The notes: generated from the letters alone by a model not told the origin. A stretch of 64,000 nucleotides of DNA from Channallabes apus (GCA_030522415.1 CM060112.1:13873227-13937226), one strand, 5' to 3'; counted from the first letter of the stretch, positions 1 to 11,141 are shown. Numbers and translations are program-made.

Positions 1-365
1 TGGCCACCAGCTGCTTGAAGTACTGCAGTGCATCTCCTCCTCATGGACTGGACCAGATTTGTCAGTTCTTGCTGTGAGATGGAGGGATTGTGTGTTCCTG
101 GTGTGACTCGAGCAGTTGTTGTGGCCATCCTGTACCTGTCACGCAGGTGTGATATTCGGATGTACCCATCCTGTGCAGGTGTTGTTACACGTGGTCTTCC
201 ACTGCGAGGATGATCAGCTGTCCTTCCTGTCTCCCTGTAGCGCCGTCTTAGGCGTCTCACGGTGCGGACATGGCGATTTATTGTCCTAGCCACATCAGCA
301 GTCCTCATGCCTCCCTGCAGCATGCCTAATGCACGTTCACGCAGATAAGCAGGGACCCTGGGCAT
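1..365 (-). CDS. Truncated Tc1-like transposase: helix-turn-helix half fused in frame to the C-terminal tail (partial)
   Basis: The start codon is the minus-strand ATG at 365-363 (MPRVPAYLRERALGM). The frame stays open for 121 codons to the window edge. Residues 1 to about 55 are the first helix-turn-helix region of Tc1 transposases (TADVARTINRHVRTVRRL) and a GRPR hook follows (RSGRPRVTT). At about residue 93 the text switches to the C-terminal tail (NLVQSMRRRCTAVLQAAGG). The DDE catalytic core is absent, so this cannot be a working transposase. The deletion kept the frame, so a small DNA-binding protein is conceivable. Whether it is expressed is unknown. Confidence 0.65.
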   Translation of the reverse strand, partial: MPRVPAYLRERALGMLQGGMRTADVARTINRHVRTVRRLRRRYRETGRTADHPRSGRPRVTTPAQDGYIRISHLRDRYRMATTTARVTPGTHNPSISQQELTNLVQSMRRRCTAVLQAAGG

Positions 366-646
366 CTTTCTTTGGGTGTTTTTCACAGTCGGTAGACAAG
401 TCTCTTTAGTGTCCTGCGTTTTTAGAACTGTGACCTTAAATGCCTACTTTCTGTAAGCTGTTAAGGTCTTAACGACCATTCCACAGGTGCATGTTAATTA
501 AATGATTATGGTTAATTGAACATGCATGGAAAACATTGTTTAAACCTTTTACAATGAAGATCTGTAAAGTCCTTGTAAAAGGATTTTTACAACATTATTG
601 TTGAAATACACAGTCCTGAAAAAGGGGCGTTTCTTTTTTTGCTGAG
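1..646 (-). mobile_element. Tc1-like DNA transposon, internally deleted, cut by window edge
   Basis: The right terminus is the TTTTTTTGCTGAG end typical of a common fish Tc1 family, followed by TA. The transposase lies on the minus strand and runs off the left edge. Compared with the family as I remember it, the text jumps from the C-terminal region (near 90) straight to the N-terminal region, with GATG at the join, so most of the catalytic domain is gone. The outer left end lies before base 1. Confidence 0.85.
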
Positions 647-1432
647 TATTTATCCCTTAATAAATGAAATCATCATTTATAATCCGCATATGCTATTTTC
701 TTTGTGTAATATTACAGGAAGACTCTTAAATAAACTTGATTTGTTACTTGATATGTCATTTAAAAAATTACATTGTATCATACTTGACAACCTTTTCAAC
801 TAGACTCAAGGAAAGAGTGTTTAAACTACTCAGTTGTACTGGACTTTAAGGTAGTGTTCTCTGATCCGTGCCCGAACCCATAGTGTAAAAGCACATTAAG
901 TCAAATGTTAAAGAATACTGCCACCTTCTGGTTGTTCATTAATCAAATTAATTTATTCTGGTTACACATGCTTGATTTATTTAAGTATTTTAAGTACTTT
1001 TAATTTCTTTTTATTACACTGATTACACAAGCCTTTCAACAACACCAATAATACATGGTTCTCCTAGCAAATTAATATGCTCACTTATGAATGGTCTTTA
1101 CTGTTGGCATGACACAGGACTGATAGGCATACTCATCTTCCTACATTTGCTTGTTATTATATTTCAGTATACCATAGTAATATCTGACAAAACACTGAAT
1201 CAGCAGACTTGGTGAAAATTAATATTTATCATTGTTCATTTTTTACCTTTACCACTGACCATGGTGTTAGTAATAATAATTCTGCTATGATACATGTTTA
1301 AGCAGTAGGGCTCACTAGTGAACCATGTGCTAAATAAAGCATTTTAAAGCATTAAATCAGCAGGGAAGTCTTCGTGAAGCCACATTACCAATAATTAACC
1401 ACAAACTACAAAAACCTTTATTCGTCAAATGC
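647..1432. other. Anonymous AT-rich DNA
   Basis: I recognise no gene, RNA or repeat family here. Open frames are short and low in complexity. Confidence 0.5.
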
Positions 1433-1445
1433 ATTTTACAAAAAT

Positions 1446-1807
1446 TAATTCATTCATTTTCTATACCGCTTAATCCTGTGTTCAGGGTCGCGGGGGACCT
1501 GGAGCCTATCCCAGGAGACTTCGGGCACTAGGCGGGGTACACCCTGGACAGGGTGCCAATCCATCGCAGGGCACACACACATACACCCAATCACACACTA
1601 CGGGCATTTTAGGAACGCCAATTAGCCTAACCGGCATATCTTTGGACTGTGGGAGGAAACCGGAGTACCCGGAGGAAACCCACCAAGCACGGGGAGAACA
1701 TGCAAACTCCATGCACACAGAGACGGGAACCGAGCCTGGCCGGGGAATCGAACCCAGACCCTGGAGGTGCAAGGCGACAGTGCTAACCACTACACCACCG
1801 CGCCGCC
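1446..1807 (-). repeat. tRNA-headed SINE, full length, 13-bp target-site duplication
   Basis: The tRNA-like head (GGCGGCGCGGTGGTGTAG, then the B-box-like GGTTCGATTCC) lies at the high-coordinate end. The tail, GCGGTATAGAAAATGAATGA, is at the low end. ATTTTACAAAAAT occurs at 1433-1445 and again at 1808-1820, a target-site duplication that fits retroposition. Other copies are at 3320, 19332, 30236 and 47457. Confidence 0.85.
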
Positions 1808-1810
1808 ATT

Positions 1811-2060
1811 TTACAAAAATGCTTGGCTAAATAAATACGTTTTTAGCCTAGACTTAAACACTGAGACTGTGTCTGAGTTCCGAACATTAACTGGAAGACT
1901 ATTCCATAACTTTGGGGCTTTGTAAGAAAAAGCTCTGCCCCCAGCTGTGGTTTTCATAATACACGGTACTGACATGCAGCTTGCAGACTTGATCAAAGTA
2001 GGCGTGGCGGCTCGTAAGACACTAGGATTATCTGCTGGGTTGACCTGCTTCTCTCAATCC
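1811..2060 (-). pseudogene. LINE reverse-transcriptase C-terminal remnant
   Basis: The minus-strand frame ends with GGRAFSYKAPKLWNSLP followed by a VFKSRLKTYLF motif. This is the characteristic last segment of L2/CR1-type non-LTR reverse transcriptase proteins of fish. No reverse transcriptase core is present. The same text could belong to a repeat derived from such a LINE end. It abuts the SINE at 1446-1807. Confidence 0.55.
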
Positions 2061-3307
2061 ACAGCCAACACTCAAATATGACCCTGTCACATGTTTTATA
2101 GCCTAATAAATAAGCTGAGGGTGAGATATCTTAGCAGGTTTGTTATAACAAAGAACAAAAAATCTGATTTGAAGGATGAATGCTCACAGACTTTCTGTAT
2201 ATACTAATAATACTCACAGAGGCAGATTCACAGACTTTTTAAGGGACTGTTGCTCTAAACCTGAACAAATAACATCGCCTTCTCCCAACAAATTTTACAG
2301 TAAGTGTCACCCATCAAACCTGCAGTCTGTAAAATATGGTCATTATGGTCAACCACAAATTAATTTTAAAGTTGTAAATTGCTTTATTTTGAAAGATTAG
2401 TGAAATAAAACACTTTTAGTTTAACACATTATTAGTGATAATTTCTTGTGAATAAGTTTAAGCATGAATATGAGTTAGTGTTGAGTTTAACACTGCCATC
2501 TATCAGTGTGATTATAAAAAAAAAACCTGTATGGTGCTTCACCACTTCAACATAACCTGATATTCATTTAATTATTCGACATTATAGACACCAGTAACTA
2601 TATAACAAATTCAGATTTTTGAGATTCTTTTCAATCTACAGTACAGCTTCTACAACTCCTACAACTGCTAGGTTAGGGTTAACTTTGCACAAAAACCTGG
2701 ACATAAATGTAATGTTTTGTTTTTAATCTAACATAACATGTAGCCACACAAAGCCTGTCAAGTCAATTCCACTAATCATTACTTAACATTCATATTTTGA
2801 ATTTCTTTGTGAATTGTGGATTTTTAACTCAAACCTGTTCACTTCTTTAGACAAACCATAATCACTCAAAGAACTTGGTCAGGTGACTGAATGCTTAGAG
2901 ACAACATTTCGGTATTCCTATTAAAAAGAATACTAGAACCAAATGTCATGTACACTGTAATCCCGGATAAGGTGGCTGTACTTAAACCATTTGCGTCAAG
3001 TGATTGCCTCAACTTTTTTAAGTTATTGACAGTTGGAAAAATAAATTTATTTAAGTATAGTCAACACAAATGGTCAATAAAGCTTTTTAAGTTTTATACA
3101 CTTAAATGATTTAAGTAATCAGCAATAGAAATAAAATTGAGGCCGCTTAAAAGTACAATAATCATAAATTAATATTATAAGTCAAATGAACTTAGTTGTA
3201 TTAAAAATATTAATATATTAAAATGAAAATATTTGAAAATCAAAAGTAAATTCTTCTTTTATCAAATGACCACAGAATGCAGTACTTTTTATTTATTTTA
3301 TTGAAAC
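2061..3307. other. Anonymous AT-rich DNA
   Basis: No recognisable gene or repeat family. Short open frames (for example 2176-2400 and 2891-3109) have no protein-like composition. Confidence 0.5.
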
Positions 3308-3319
3308 ACAACAATCCAA

Positions 3320-3666
3320 GGCGGCGCGGTGGTGTAGTGGTTAGCACTGTCGCCTTGCACCTCCAGGGTCTGGGTTCGATTCCCGTCTCTGTGTGCATGG
3401 AGTTTGCATGTTCTCCCCGTGCTTGGTGGGTTTCCTCCGGGTACTCCGGTTTCCTCCCACAGTCCAAAGATATGCAGGTTAGGCTAATTGGCGTTCCTAA
3501 ATTGCCCGTAGTGTGTGATTGGGTGGGTGAGTGTGTGTATGTGTGTGTGCCCTGCGATGGATTGGCACCCTGTCCAGGGTGTACCCCGCCTAGTGCCCGA
3601 AGTCTCCTGGGATAGGCTCCAGGTCCCCCGCGACCCTGAACACAGGATTAAGCGGTATAGAAGATG
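3320..3666 (+). repeat. tRNA-headed SINE, 12-bp target-site duplication
   Basis: Begins GGCGGCGCGGTGGTGTAG and ends GCGGTATAGAAGATG. ACAACAATCCAA flanks it at 3308-3319 and 3667-3678. It lacks the short CCCGGCCAGGCTCGATT duplication present in the 47457 copy. Confidence 0.88.
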
Positions 3667-3678
3667 ACAACAATCCAA

Positions 3679-4087
3679 CAAATGTGTTAACAGATGAAAA
3701 TCCAAAATAACAGTGAGTAATGGGTTTTTGCCAATGGTATGTCCTTATTTTCAAGTTTCATAAAAAATTAAAAATAAATAAAAAACATCACTGACAATGT
3801 AACAGCATATACTGCAAGTGCAAAATTAAAACATGCATGCTTTTGTGCCACACAACAAAGCAGACATTAAGAACATAAGCCTGAAGAACAGCTATGTCGT
3901 GAGGATCAGAGTTCGTACAAAAAAATCTAAAATGTGTCCACTGTAGAATGATTAAAAAACAACAAAACTAGACACATTTAGCACAAGAATTATATACAAA
4001 ATGAGCAATTGCGAGAATATTTGCTCTAGACAGTGCAAACAATCCAAACACAGACATGAAGAGCTGTGCCATAAGCATAAATGTGTT
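3679..4087. other. Anonymous AT-rich DNA
   Basis: Nothing recognised. It lies just downstream of the last SAMD3-like exon on the minus strand and could hold that gene's 3' UTR. Confidence 0.4.
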
Positions 4088-4350
4088 TTACGCTGCACGC
4101 TCACTCTTCAGCCTCTGAACCTTTGGTGGTAGCTCACTTCGACCTAAATTTAGCATCACCTGCTGAACGAAGGTACTGTAAAAGTGTTTTTCAAGCACTT
4201 CGGGTACTGCAGGTGGAGTGCGTAAAAATTAAGCCAAACAAGAGGCACATTGCTTGAGGTAGGTTGGTCAGTCCCTCCATTGCTAGGCTGCCCTCTAAAA
4301 TGATCCCCACTCTTGAGGGGTTGAGTTGGGGCAGTGCTGGACTTGCAGCT
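4088..4350 (-). pseudogene. SAMD3-like multicopy fish gene, decayed terminal exon
   Basis: An acceptor (TGATAACAG) precedes 4350. Three frames must be joined to follow the protein: LPQAMCLLFGL in one, YALHLQYPKCLKNTF in the next, then QQVMLNLGRSELPPK and the stop at 4090-4088. There are therefore at least two frameshifts. The order matches the C-terminus of proteins annotated in fish as sterile-alpha-motif-domain-containing 3-like, as I recall them. Function in that family is not established. The frameshifts argue that this copy is dead. Confidence 0.6.
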
Positions 4351-4612
4351 CTGTTATCATAGCAAAGGAGTCCCAATAGAATGTTCATGGAGTCAGTAAG
4401 ACTCTCAGTAAGACTCTACATAGTGCAAGAAAGAAGACAAAAAAAAAAGGATAATCAGGATAACAGCAACTTGTCTACAATCAGCTGTATAGAAATATTT
4501 ATTATTATGATTTTTATAATTAAATGTGGTTTTATTTTAGGTACTGTAAACAAGCCGTTAGAGCCACTGGACAATGTGATATGTGAATGGTATGAAGGAG
4601 AGGTTTACTCAC

Positions 4613-4705
4613 CAAACTGCTCTTGAAGAACATAGATGGATCATCTCCAAGAATGACTGGAAGTCCTCTCAGGACAAGACATCTAATGAGTGTTGGCTCT
4701 GTGCT
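4613..4705 (-). pseudogene. SAMD3-like gene, internal exon with intact splice sites
   Basis: A 93-nt exon between acceptor CTTTGCAG and donor GTGAGT, phase 0 at both ends, encodes 31 residues including RCLVLRGLPVILGDDP and MFFKSSL. This block is the most conserved segment of the fish SAMD3-like family. The exon is undamaged, but the next exon (4088-4350) is frameshifted. Confidence 0.65.
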
Positions 4706-4871
4706 CTGCAAAGAGATATACCACACTAAAATGTAGAACAAAGAAATATTATATCAGTTTATTTCTCCATATAGACAAATACCTCAAGGGAAGGGGGAGA
4801 ACAAGGTTTTGCAATATGAATGAGCTAAACATCAAAAATAATACAAGAAGAAAACAGTAATATTAACCCAC

Positions 4872-5004
4872 TGTTGTGTGTTGTAGCAGGTCAGCTAATT
4901 GCTTGCCAATCCGACCTGTCTTCCTCTGGAAGATTTCCATCAAGTTTGGACACAAATCATCAAGAACACCAAAGAATTCTTCTTTAAGATTTCTACCAAC
5001 AACC
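4872..5004 (-). pseudogene. SAMD3-like gene, internal exon
   Basis: A 133-nt stretch after acceptor TTTAACAG and before GTGGGT carries one spare base plus 44 codons (GRNLKEEFFGVLDDLCPNL, then EIFQRKTGRIGKQLADLL). It ends in phase 0, matching the exon at 4613-4705. The open frame and matching phase support a real exon chain. The donor GTGGGT is weak. Confidence 0.6.
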
Positions 5005-5041
5005 CTGTTAAACTCCAAGTAAACTTGAAAAATATAAAATA

Positions 5042-5110
5042 CAGGGCCGTGCAGAGACGTTTAAAGGGGCGGGTGCTCAAAGTTAAAAAAGATAGAACAG
5101 GCTGAATAAC
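5042..5110. repeat. CAGGGCCGTGCAGAG-type repeat end
   Basis: CAGGGCCGTGCAGAGACG followed by AAAGGGGCGGGTG resembles an abundant fish repeat terminus. A related sequence occurs inverted at about 12840-12897. The two may be ends of one large insertion in the SAMD3-like gene, but I found no target duplication. Confidence 0.3.
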
Positions 5111-6195
5111 AACTCACATTCATGACGAATCTAATATGGAATTGCATCATACTGTATGACTGTCATCAGGTGGGGACAATGCAAAGCAAATGTAGCCTAT
5201 GTTTTACCTGATGGCGTACAATGTTGCTGTTAAAGGATTACTGCTGCTCCTGTTGCTGATAGTGCTAAAGGGCAGGGCTGTGTTGGTCTGAGACTGTGTT
5301 TTTTTATATCATAAATATAATAATCCATAATTATGTGGAAATCCATATTAGATCATTTTTAGTGAAATAAAAGCCCTCCAGAAAAGAAGGGAAAAGTCCT
5401 GTAACTTACTTTAAAACAAAACATCCCAGATAGCAGAACAACATTGAATCATCGTTGAATCAACATTAAAGCATCAACCAACTTGTTATTGAATCAATGT
5501 TGAAATTTCAATGTTAAATGTTGATTTTTCATCAGGTTTGCACCTTGAAATAATGTTATTTCAATGATGAAAAATAGATCAAGATGGGCATAAAATCAAT
5601 GTTTGTTCAACGTAAATTCAATCACTTATTTTACATTGAATCAACATTGAATCAACATTGAAACAATTATAGTTTAGTCTTGCTTTATGAACAGCAAGAT
5701 TCTATGACAGTAAATCATGTCCGTTTTGATTTATTTCTTTAAATCAGAGACCATGTAGGGCTGAAAAGCTTTTTTTTTTTTTTTTTAAACAAAAAGTCAG
5801 TAACTCAACATCCTTCAGTTTACATGTAAACATATTTATTTATTTATGCTCCATACCCATTTAAACAGGAAGTAACATCACAATTACAATAAAACAACCA
5901 TATAATAAAACACACTACAACTTACATACAAATTATTATAAACTGGATGACAATATGACTTTTTAGAAGTGAACTATTAGAAGAGATTGTTAATTCTGAA
6001 TTCATAAAACAGAATCTAACTGCCAAGAGAAGAGACTGGAAAACCATAATATAAAAATGGCAGCCTGCCTCAGCAAAATTCAGTCCAATGCAAATAGAAA
6101 CAACCAAGTCAGAAACACAACAGATGACTGAAACATTATTCGTAAGTTGAAATGTATTTACTCAGCAAAACAGATAATAAGACATGAGTCTGAAC

Positions 6196-6327
6196 TTATG
6201 GTTTTCCACCACGAGCAATTCCCCCCAGCCGTTCTGGGGCATAACGAAGCCATTTCTGAACTGTTGAAGCAAAGAAACTCTGTGGCCTCCTTTTCTTCAG
6301 CTTTCAGCTGTTGTTGTAGTAGTGCAT
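6196..6327 (-). pseudogene. Last exon of decayed BEN-like element gene (inferred)
   Basis: An acceptor (TTCATTCTTTAG) precedes 6327. One frame reads ALLQQQLKAEE. A second reads VQKWLRYAPERLGG and stops at 6198-6196, so there is at least one frameshift. The second peptide resembles the C-terminal end of BEN-type element proteins in fish genomes (from memory). The upstream exon would be at 9650-9801, with the Tc1 element at 6531-8040 in the intron between. Confidence 0.4.
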
Positions 6328-6530
6328 CTAAAGAATGAAAAACAAACAAAAGGTTAGAACTATACAATGCTCTAAAAACTTGGAGTGGTAGTTGTTTATG
6401 AATGACAGAAGGTGGGTCCTAAATTTTTGGAAATGTGACTTTTACAAATGTACAGATATGCAACATATGTTTTGAAATGTCCTACAATCTTCCATAGATA
6501 CAATGCACACATTAGATTTTTTTTAATATA

Positions 6531-8040
6531 CAGGTCCTTCTCAAAAAATTAGCATATTGTGATAAAGTTCATTATTTTCTGTAATGTACTCATAAACATT
6601 AGACTTTCATATATTTTAGATTCATTACACACAACTGAAGTAGTTCAAGCCTTTTATTGTTTTAATATTGATGATTGTGGCATACAGCTCATGAAAACCC
6701 AAAATCCTTATCTCAAAAAATTAGCATATTTCATCCGACCAATAAAAGAAAGTGTATCCGGCTCGTAACGAGCGCGCTCTGCCCTCAAGGGCGAGCATTG
6801 GTTAATGGCAGTCATGTGACTGATGCAAGCCAGATCCTTTTATTTAGCCAAAAAATTTGCATATTTCATCCGACCAATAAAAGAAAAGTGTTTTTAATAC
6901 AAAAATAGTCAACCTTCATATAATTATGTTCAGTTCTGCACTCAATACTTGGTCGGGAATCCTTTTGCAGGTACTTGTGTCTTGTGTCTCAACTTTCTCT
7001 TCACAATATCCCACAGATTCTCTATGGGGTTCAGGTCAGGAGAGTTGGCAGGCCAATTGAACACAGTAATACCATGGTCAGTAAACCATTTACCAGTGGT
7101 TTTGGCACTGTGAGCAGGTGCCCGGTCGTGCTGAAAAATGAAATCTTCATCTCCATAAAGCTTTTCAGCAGATGGAAGCATGAAGTGCTCCGAAATCTCC
7201 TGATAGCTAGCTGCATTGACCCTGCCCTTGATAAAACACAGTGGACCAACACCAGCAGCTGACATGGCACCCCAGACCATCACTGACTGTGGGTACTTGA
7301 CACTGGACTTCAGGCATTTTGGCATTTCCCTCTCCCCAGTCTTCCTCCAGACTCTGGCACCTTGATTTCCGAATGACGTGCAAAATTTGCAACCTGTAGC
7401 CCATTTCCTGCACACGCCTGTACACGGTGACTCTGGATGTTTCTACTCCAGACTCAGTCCACTGCTTCCGCAGGTCCCCCAAGGTCTGGAATCGGTCCTT
7501 CTCCACAATCTTCCTCAGGGCCCGGTCACCTCTTCTCGTTGTGCAGCGTTTTCTGCCACACTTTTTCCTTCCCACAGACTTCCCACTGAGGTGCCTTGAT
7601 ACAGCACTCTGGGAACAGCCTATTCGTTAAGAAATGTCTGTGTCTTACCCTCTTGCTTGAGGGTGTCAATGATGGCCTTCTGGACAGCACTCAGGTCGGC
7701 AGTCTTACCCATGATTGCGGTTTTGAGTAATGAACCAGGCTGGGAGTTTTTAAAAGCCTCAGGAATCTTTTGTAGGTGTTTATAGATAATTAGTTGATTC
7801 AGATGATTAGGTTAATAGCTCATTTAGAGGACCTTTTCATGATATGCTAATTTTTTGAGATAGGGATTTTGGGTTTTCATGAGCTGTATGCCACAATCAT
7901 CAATATTAAAACAATAAAAGGCTTGAACTACTTCAGTTGTGTGTAATGAATCTAAAATATATGAAAGTCTAATGTTTATGAGTACATTACAGAAAATAAT
8001 GAACTTTATCACAATATGCTAATTTTTTGAGAAGGACCTG
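6531..8040 (-). mobile_element. Tc1-family transposon with ~200-bp inverted repeats, TA target
   Basis: The ends CAGGTCCTTCTCAAAAAATT and its complement are flanked by TA (6529-6530 and 8041-8042). About 198 bp at each end (6531-6728 and 7843-8040) are near-perfect inverted copies, and the two ends even encode the same 57-residue frame. The transposase is on the minus strand. A 135-bp unit starting at 6725 is extra: it ends in a second copy of the 31-bp word at 6725-6755 (second copy 6860-6891). Confidence 0.92.
6942..7712 (-). pseudogene. Tc1-like transposase, frameshifted and deleted
   Basis: It starts at ATG 7712-7710 (MGKTADLSAVQKAIID), then shifts frame near 7620. It continues as GRKKCGRKRCTTRRGDRAL and, after a further gap, as CTSFGNQGARVWRK to the C-terminal PTKY. 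The first catalytic Asp segment (WSKVLFSDES-type in relatives) is missing. The second Asp (FQHDRAPAHS) and the Glu of [12 protein letters not shown] remain with the 34-residue DD34E spacing. Another short deletion precedes the C-terminus. Not functional. Confidence 0.88.
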
Positions 8041-8042
8041 TA

Positions 8043-9649
8043 TGTGTTATTTCACAATCTGCAAATGTTGTCCTACAATGTACATATTCAATGCTATGAA
8101 AACAAATATACTTAATGTAGCAATGTAGTCTTTTATGTGCAAAAAAAAAAAAAAAAAAAACCTGTAGGACCAAATAAATAAATAAAAAAAAAATAAAAAA
8201 TCAATCCGTGGCGACGGTTTTGCAATTTGTCCCCCGCACTCACAAATACTTAAACTGTTCCCTCAGTTTAACAAATCGTGGCCACGGATTAACAAACTGT
8301 ATGCACAAATTTCCAATCCGTACGCTCAGATACCGTACTGTTTGCATATTTATTCTTAACGTGAAGACTTATTTTGGTGATTTTATTATAAGCTTTTTAC
8401 CCAGAGTTAGATGCATGCTGCACTGTTAATGTTATTATTAAATAACGCCTATTATTACATTGCATTTAGTTTGAGAGCAAAGTAATGACAACATAAACTG
8501 TACATTATTTGTTTTGCATTGCTTTTTACCTTCTCCTCAAACTCACACTGCATGATTTTCAAAGTCATCGGATCACCATTGTTTTCACATTGTACTATCT
8601 GTGGTAGCATTTAGTTGCTGCTGTGTTCACACTGCACAATGAATTGGCGACAGGAGATTACACACTGCATGACTTTACAATAGGATGAATCGCCAACAAC
8701 TCTGTCTGGTGTGCAAGCTACAGCCAAACGCACACAAGAAGTGATAAGGAAACAACGCAAGATCATGCTGACATTGTGGTCTATAATTCCTCCCCGAACA
8801 AACAATAATTAAAAAAAGATGACATCCTTGTTTAAGATCCCATATGGTCAAAACTGAAATTTCATGGCTTTTTTCATGGTAACTGAGGTCTAGGGGCTAT
8901 ATAACTACCATATAAGTTTCAAAACAGTCAATCCATAATAGAATGCACACAGCCTGCATAAAGTAGCTCTGCCTTTTCACGAGCTGCTGTGATGTCCAAT
9001 CTACTCAGTCACCGCTTTCAGTCACCATCAACCACCATCCCACCCTTCTTTTGCCAAAACATCACGTCCATGCCATTGCTGAACAACAATAACATGAAAA
9101 CAAGTCGAAAAAACGCTGTTCAGTCGATAGATGTCGAAACTACATCATTACACAGGCTTCCGAACAACATTAATATAAAAGACCATTGGCACGTCAGCTT
9201 CAGCATCTTTCACACAGCCATTCCATTAAACTTAAAAAATTTACATTAAAAATTTTATTTAATTAATAGAAGTTAATTGATAAAGAAAATCTATTTATGA
9301 CATTATTTTTGACAGCATTATGATTATTTATTAAAACTTCAGACTACAACAATTAGTGCCACGAGGTTATTTGCAACACTATATGTTCTACAAAATAGAG
9401 GACTACACACCTTACAGCGCAATATAATGTGGCTTTAGAAGAGGAAAGGTAGGATTAAGAAGTGAGAAAGTGATGAATTAGTATTATAGGTCCCAAGCAG
9501 ATACAGTAACAATAATGGGTGCTCTACCTTATGCAGTCTCCATTGATGGCTAATAAACATTGATACAAGTAGGTTATGGTTAAAGTTGTGAACTTATAAA
9601 GTCTTAAATGTTTTGTTTTCCCTTCTCAACGCATTATGCATTTACTCAC
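8043..9649. other. Interior of the inverted-repeat block: poly-A run and unclassified repeat text
   Basis: An A-run lies at about 8141-8160. The 8200-8400 stretch has repeated AATCCGT and GGCCACGGATT words in both orientations, like a known unclassified fish repeat. 8570-8790 (CACTGCA and GATTACACACTGCATGA words) looks like another old MITE. No coding exon was recognised. Confidence 0.4.
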
Positions 9650-9801
9650 CAATAATGGCTACCTTTTTAATTTGGTCAAGTCTCCAAGTCGAAGGTGCCC
9701 AGCAGCAGATTCCGTACCATGACAGTAGCAGAGGTGGCAAGGCGGGCTGCTCTCCACGCTTCTGCCTGGCAAAACACCCCAGAGCCCTTTATAACTTCAA
9801 T
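9650..9801 (-). pseudogene. Exon with BEN-domain-like sequence, two in-frame stops
   Basis: A 152-nt segment lies between acceptor AATTTTTCAG and donor GTGAGT. Reading from its first base gives EAWRAARLATSATVMVR followed by NLLLGTFDLET and then stops. The pattern of an aromatic/Ala-rich helix, R-x-LLL-x-x-F, and an acidic-Glu-Thr start of the next helix resembles the first half of a BEN domain (a DNA- and protein-binding helical module). That is family recall, not a search result. The two stops and the flanking frameshifted exons show decay. Confidence 0.5.
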
Positions 9802-10189
9802 CTGAAAAATTATTTCACATCACAATATTAATTTATTGGCAACTTTTAGAAACTTTTCATGTTTCATACTGATTCTTATGTTTAGCTTCCCAATAGTTAA
9901 TAGGATTTTATGTATAAATGCAGATTAATGATAATCTGGACATTCTGGACATTTGTTTACATGCAGGGTAAAACTGCAACAGAAACAGTACAAAATAAAA
10001 ACGGAAAAAAGACGGACATTCAGAGTAAAACAGTGCAAGATAAAAAAAAAAAAACTGTACAAAACATTCATGCAGGGTAAGCATTGGTGGGAGCAATGTC
10101 CAAGCAGTGTAGAGAAATATTTCTGTACGACTTCATTGTTTTGTGCTGTGTAGTATAGTATTGTAATAGCTGATCAGAGTGATCAACTC

Positions 10190-10416
10190 CCCATGTGCTG
10201 GTTGTACGCAGTCACAGGAAATGTCTTTGTAGTCCATGTACCTTGTAATTTCACCCTCATCTTCACCGCGTCTACTGTAAAGCAGAATGGATGGTAGAAC
10301 AGGTAGATACTTCTCGTGTGTCCATCCACTTCACAAATGCAAGAGGTCCATCTGAACGGAGCTTGCGTGTCCTGATGTGAGGGGCTGGTGAAGGCAAGGG
10401 TGATGCAGACACATTC
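10190..10416 (-). pseudogene. Second exon-like segment of the BEN-like element gene
   Basis: An acceptor (TTTGTTTTTAG) precedes 10416. One frame reads RTRKLRSDGPLAFVKWMDT to a stop. A second frame takes over with SRRGEDEGEITRYMDYKD, which implies a one-base shift near 10300. Both peptides have protein-like composition. The downstream limit is uncertain because I see no clean donor. Confidence 0.42.
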
Positions 10417-11141
10417 CTAAAAACAAATAAAAAAAAATGTTAACCTATACTGTTCAGAGTAAATAGATGTGCAATTAATATGGATGCACAATATATACAG
10501 TACAGAGATGACCAAAAATGTATCCACACTTCAACATGAAAAATATACACCTCTCTTCTGTAGGTCACATGACAGCATCAATGATGGTGATAGATAATAC
10601 TACACACTGCTGCCATAATTCAATTTGAGTTTTAAAAAACACCATCCACTGGACATTACACACATATTGAACACATTCTAAACAATTACATCTTATCAGG
10701 TATTTCTAAATACACGCTAAACAAAAGGGATTATATACATTTACACCAAAGAAATATTCATAAGCATCACTTAGCTACATAAGGCAGTATTTTAGCCACA
10801 TGCAACTTGCTTGTTTGTGCTAAATAACATTACTGATAGCAGTGTTATAAGCTAACCAAAATGGAGCCAAATACACATTAGCAACCATAATCTAAAGCTA
10901 TCCAAAACAAGGTGAATATAAACATCTGTAAACTCCATAAGGCATTAGCTTAGCCACCGGGAAATATCATGTTTGTGCTACATGAGGCAGCATGTTAGCA
11001 TGATTTAACTAAACTATATAAATGGCATTGAAAGCGAATGTGTCACACAAGCTGACAAGAGCTAGCTGTAGTGAGGAAAATATTTACTAATATTAGTTTA
11101 ATATTATCAGAATAAGAGTTATATAAGACTTAATAACTTAC

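Noticed and set aside
1446..1807. Genuine tRNA genes at the SINE heads
   Set aside because: The A/B-box-like motifs are present, but the sequence does not fold as a tRNA by eye and is followed by a repeat body and TSDs.
1506..1830. Recurrent frames such as [19 protein letters not shown] in several places
   Set aside because: They are translations of the SINE body and recur only because the SINE does.
8989..9249. 86-residue + strand frame inside the BEN-like block
   Set aside because: Opposite strand to the exon chain, Asn/Thr-rich and without motifs.
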